DNA of 8,029 bases from Serpentinimonas sp. (GTDB taxonomy: Bacteria > Pseudomonadota > Gammaproteobacteria > Burkholderiales > Burkholderiaceae_C), in contig JALOSG010000118.1 of the NCBI GenBank assembly GCA_025458665.1, positions 1-8,029 of the forward strand. The letters are read 5' to 3'. Positions 5,860 through 8,029 of the stretch are shown here, piece after piece (the stretch's first letter is position 1; the number at the start of each line of letters is the position of its first letter). The translations under genes and the position numbers were made by a program. The notes beneath the pieces were generated by a model. That model had not been told where the DNA came from and searched no databases. It saw only the letters and a program-made list of their open reading frames with translations.

Positions 5860-6966
5860 ATGTCCCAACCGGCGCCCCTCAACACCCGCCAGCAACAGAT
5901 CGAATCCGCCCGCCAGAGCTATCTGGAGCGCGGGCCCGCCGCTGTGGGCGCCTGGCATCTGCCGTTGCTGAACCGTTCGTGGCAGCGCTGTCTGGAGCGC
6001 GGGTTTCTTCCCAGGGACCGCGTCGCTTTTGCCGAAGTGTCGGCCGGTGCGCGCGCCGAAGCCCTGCAGGGCAGCCAACAGCTGCTGGTGGCGGCCCGCC
6101 CTGTCATCCGTTCGCTGGCACGCGCCATGGCACAGACCCGCTACTTTGCGGTGCTTACCAACCACCGGGGTATCGTGGTCGATGTGCACGGCCCGGTGGA
6201 CACGCAGGACCCGCGCGCTACCGCGCTGGCGCGCATAGGCGTTGACCTTTCCGAGGCGGCGGTAGGTACCACCGCCATAGGCCTGGCCCTGACCGACGAA
6301 GAAGCGGTATGGCTGCACCAGGGCGAGCATTTTTTCGATGTCAACACCGCGTACAGCTGCGCCGGCGCGCCGGTGTATGGTCCGCACGGCGAGCTGGTGG
6401 GCATGCTCGACCTCACCGGCATCGATGTGCTGGAGCGCCCGGCCCTGAAGCACCTGGTGGTGCAATCGGTGGGCAGTGTGAACAATGCCCTGGTGCTGGC
6501 CCAGCCCCACCATTTGCTGCTGCGCCTGAACTGGCCCGGGCTGAGCCTGGGCAGCGACGCCGACGGTCTGGTCTGCACCGACCGTGAGGGCTACATCGTG
6601 GCCGCCAACCGCCACGCCATCGACATGCTGGGGCTGGCGCCTGGCTGGGTTGCGCTGCACTGCTCGGAGGTATTTGCCTCGGCGTGGGAGAGCCTGTACG
6701 ACCTGGCCCGCACCACCACGCGCCAGAGCGAGCTCCCGCTGTGGAGTGGCCTGCGCCTGCAAGTCATGGCGCTGGCCGCCTCCGATGCCACCGCCGGTGT
6801 CGGCAGCACGGGGCTGGCAGGCAAGGGCTCCGGTCTGCCGCTCAAGGACCTGGAAACCTCCCTCATACGCAAGGCGGTGCAGGACGCAGGCGGCAACGTG
6901 GCAGAGGCTGCGCGGGCGCTGGGCATCAGCCGCGCCACGGTGTACCGCAAGCTCGAACGCCGCTAA
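5860..6966 (+). CDS. GAF-Fis transcriptional regulator (AcoR-like, no AAA+ domain), likely regulator of the aor operon
   Basis: A 368-residue cytoplasmic regulator. The N-terminus has the AcoR-type lead-in LLNRSWQRCLERGFLPRD (36-53), followed by a GAF sensor domain at about residues 75-215 including VGTTAIGLALTDEEAVWLHQGEHF and GPHGELVGMLDLTG. A shorter PAS-like segment follows at about 231-275 (ADGLVCTDREGYIVAANRHAIDMLGL). The C-terminus (328-368) is a Fis-type helix-turn-helix: LIRKAVQDAGGNVAEAARALGISRATVYRKL. AcoR proteins carry a ~240-residue AAA+ domain between sensor and HTH. Here there is none: no Walker A and no GAFTGA, just a Gly/Ser-rich linker at about 310-327. It therefore cannot drive sigma-54 open-complex formation and probably acts with sigma-70. 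The start at ATG 5860 lacks a clear Shine-Dalgarno. Divergent placement to aorA suggests control of that operon. The ligand is unknown; relatives sense acetoin, aldehydes or alcohols. Confidence 0.88.
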   Translation: MSQPAPLNTRQQQIESARQSYLERGPAAVGAWHLPLLNRSWQRCLERGFLPRDRVAFAEVSAGARAEALQGSQQLLVAARPVIRSLARAMAQTRYFAVLTNHRGIVVDVHGPVDTQDPRATALARIGVDLSEAAVGTTAIGLALTDEEAVWLHQGEHFFDVNTAYSCAGAPVYGPHGELVGMLDLTGIDVLERPALKHLVVQSVGSVNNALVLAQPHHLLLRLNWPGLSLGSDADGLVCTDREGYIVAANRHAIDMLGLAPGWVALHCSEVFASAWESLYDLARTTTRQSELPLWSGLRLQVMALAASDATAGVGSTGLAGKGSGLPLKDLETSLIRKAVQDAGGNVAEAARALGISRATVYRKLERR

Positions 6967-7736
6967 CCCAGCTCGCCTTTCACGAAGGCAAGCGCCTCGG
7001 GGTGGTGGCGTTCCAGCACCGGTACGCTGAAGAATTCGGCTGTCGGCAAATCGGCCAGCACGCGGCCACCTTCCAGGTAAATCACCCGGCTAGCCAGGCG
7101 CTTGACCTGGCCCAGGTTGTGGCTGCTGAACAGCAATGTGGCCGGCGCCGGCGTGCCCGTTGCGCCTTCGGCGAACTCGGCAATCAGTTCCTCCACCTCG
7201 CGCTTGGCGTGCGGGTCCAGGCTGGCGGTGGGCTCATCGAGCAGCCACAGGTCGGGCTGCAGCGCCCAGGCCCGCGCCAGCGCGGCGCGCTGCTGCTGGC
7301 CGCCAGACAAAGCCCGCCCGTTGCGGGCCGCCACGTCCTGCAGCCCCACGCGCTGCAGGGCCTGCAGGGCCAGCGTGCGGGCTTGTGGCCAAGGTCGTCC
7401 GCCCAACCACAAGCCCAGCGCCACGTTGTTCAGCAGGCTCATGCGCAGCAGGTGTGGCCGCTGAAACACCATGGCCACACTGCCGCTGCGCTGCAGGTCG
7501 CCCTGCGTCCGGCCCTGCCCGGCCAGCAGGCCATGCACGGCTCGCAGGAGCGTGCTTTTACCGCTGCCATTCGCGCCCACCAGCGCCACGCGCTCGCCGC
7601 GCCGTACCTGGAAGCTCACATCTTTCAGGGCATGAACCCGGCGCGCCGGGCCCAGCCACACGTTCACGCGGTCCAGCGTCAACAAGGTCGCGCCCAGCCG
7701 GTCGGGTGCCAACGCTTCGGTCGGGGTATCTGTCAT
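6963..7736 (-). CDS. tupC: Tungstate ABC transporter ATP-binding protein TupC
   Basis: A 257-residue ABC ATPase with all catalytic motifs: Walker A GANGSGKST (54-62), Q-loop FQRP (91-94, Q92), signature LSGGQQQR (143-150), Walker B LWLLDEPT (163-170) with E168, and switch histidine in SSHN (204-207, H206). It lacks the long C-terminal TOBE regulatory domain of ModC (~350 residues), which fits the shorter TupC type. The start codon shares one base with the stop of the upstream permease gene, showing one operon and coupled translation. Substrate assignment rests mainly on the permease partner. The 3' end overlaps the convergent GAF-Fis regulator gene by 4 bp. Together with TupB and a periplasmic TupA (outside the window) it would import tungstate for the AOR cofactor. 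Confidence 0.88.
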   Translation of the reverse strand: MTDTPTEALAPDRLGATLLTLDRVNVWLGPARRVHALKDVSFQVRRGERVALVGANGSGKSTLLRAVHGLLAGQGRTQGDLQRSGSVAMVFQRPHLLRMSLLNNVALGLWLGGRPWPQARTLALQALQRVGLQDVAARNGRALSGGQQQRAALARAWALQPDLWLLDEPTASLDPHAKREVEELIAEFAEGATGTPAPATLLFSSHNLGQVKRLASRVIYLEGGRVLADLPTAEFFSVPVLERHHPEALAFVKGELG

Positions 7737-8029
7737 CAGCTCCTACCTCCGCCGTCTATGCGCTCGCGCCAGAGTTTCACACCGGTGGCCAGCGCATTGA
7801 GCAGCAACACCACCGCCAGCAACACAAGCCCCAGGCCCAAGGCCAGGGGCAAGTCACCCTTGCTGGTTTCCAGCGCAATGGCGGTGGTCATGACCCGGGT
7901 GAAGCCTTCTATGTTTCCTCCCACAATCATCACCGCGCCCACCTCGGAAATGGCGCGCCCGAAGGCCATGATCACCACCGCCACCAGCGCGTAGCGCTCG
8001 TCCCAGGCCAGCAACAGGCCACGCACCGC
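7736..8029 (-). CDS. tupB: Tungstate ABC transporter permease TupB, C-terminal part, 5' truncated by window edge
   Basis: The last ~97 residues of an inner-membrane permease; full-length members are ~230 residues. The frame remains open to the window edge, and an in-frame GTG at 8026 is probably internal. The visible block FGRAISEVGAVMIVGGNIEGFTRVMTTAIALETSKGDLPLALGLG matches the conserved cytoplasmic loop and following region of TupB. In particular, EVGAVMxVGGNIxGxTRxMTTAIxLExxKG distinguishes it from molybdate ModB, which has a GEFGAT-type loop. A final hydrophobic helix (LVLLAVVLLLNALATGV) precedes a basic tail. The gene shares one base with tupC (TGATG). tupA, the tungstate-binding protein, is expected upstream beyond position 8029. 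Confidence 0.9.
   Translation of the reverse strand, partial: AVRGLLLAWDERYALVAVVIMAFGRAISEVGAVMIVGGNIEGFTRVMTTAIALETSKGDLPLALGLGLVLLAVVLLLNALATGVKLWRERIDGGGRS

Noticed and set aside
6684..7994. A 436-codon plus-strand open frame overlapping the regulator and running antisense to tupC and tupB
   Set aside because: It is out of frame with the regulator's Fis domain and antisense to complete ABC motifs. Its Gln/Ala/His-rich product is a typical shadow.

Overview
The window is GC-rich and tightly packed, with gaps of only a few bases between most genes. The gene content points to a betaproteobacterium of the order Burkholderiales, most likely Comamonadaceae (Acidovorax-like). This placement is inferred from overall protein character and from an rdgC-crcB pair beside a TRAP transporter. 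No rRNA, tRNA, CRISPR array, insertion sequence or phage gene is visible, and no stretch over 200 bp lacks a gene.

Layout. (1) Positions 2-370 (+): 3' end of a TRAP transporter large permease (dctM). (2) 449-1351 (+): rdgC, with a terminator-like hairpin just upstream, then 1378-1758 (+): crcB, a fluoride channel. (3) 5664 down to 1768 (-): a compact four-gene operon. It encodes a 16-cysteine polyferredoxin (aorA), a tungsten aldehyde oxidoreductase catalytic subunit (aorB), an FAD/NAD(P) oxidoreductase subunit (aorC) and a MoaD/ThiS-like sulfur carrier ending in Gly-Gly. (4) 5665-5859: divergent intergenic region with an array of CCCTGA half-sites and a short hairpin. (5) 5860-6966 (+): an AcoR-type GAF-Fis regulator that has no AAA+ sigma-54 domain. 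(6) 8029 down to 6963 (-): the ATPase (tupC) and the C-terminal part of the permease (tupB) of a tungstate ABC importer.

How the parts fit. Regions 3 to 6 look like one functional unit for tungsten-dependent aldehyde oxidation. TupBC would bring in tungstate. The MoaD-like protein would supply sulfur to the pterin cofactor. AorB would oxidise aldehydes to carboxylic acids (or run in reverse). AorA would carry electrons through four [4Fe-4S] clusters to the FAD of AorC and on to NAD+. The divergently encoded GAF-Fis protein is the natural candidate to switch the operon on in response to a small ligand, possibly an aldehyde or alcohol. The gene order matches my recollection of the AorABC enzyme of Aromatoleum aromaticum, whose AorAB units stack into a filament with one AorC. 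The system is therefore probably a homolog of a known type. Its less described parts are the regulator, the operator-like array and the tight linkage to tungstate uptake.
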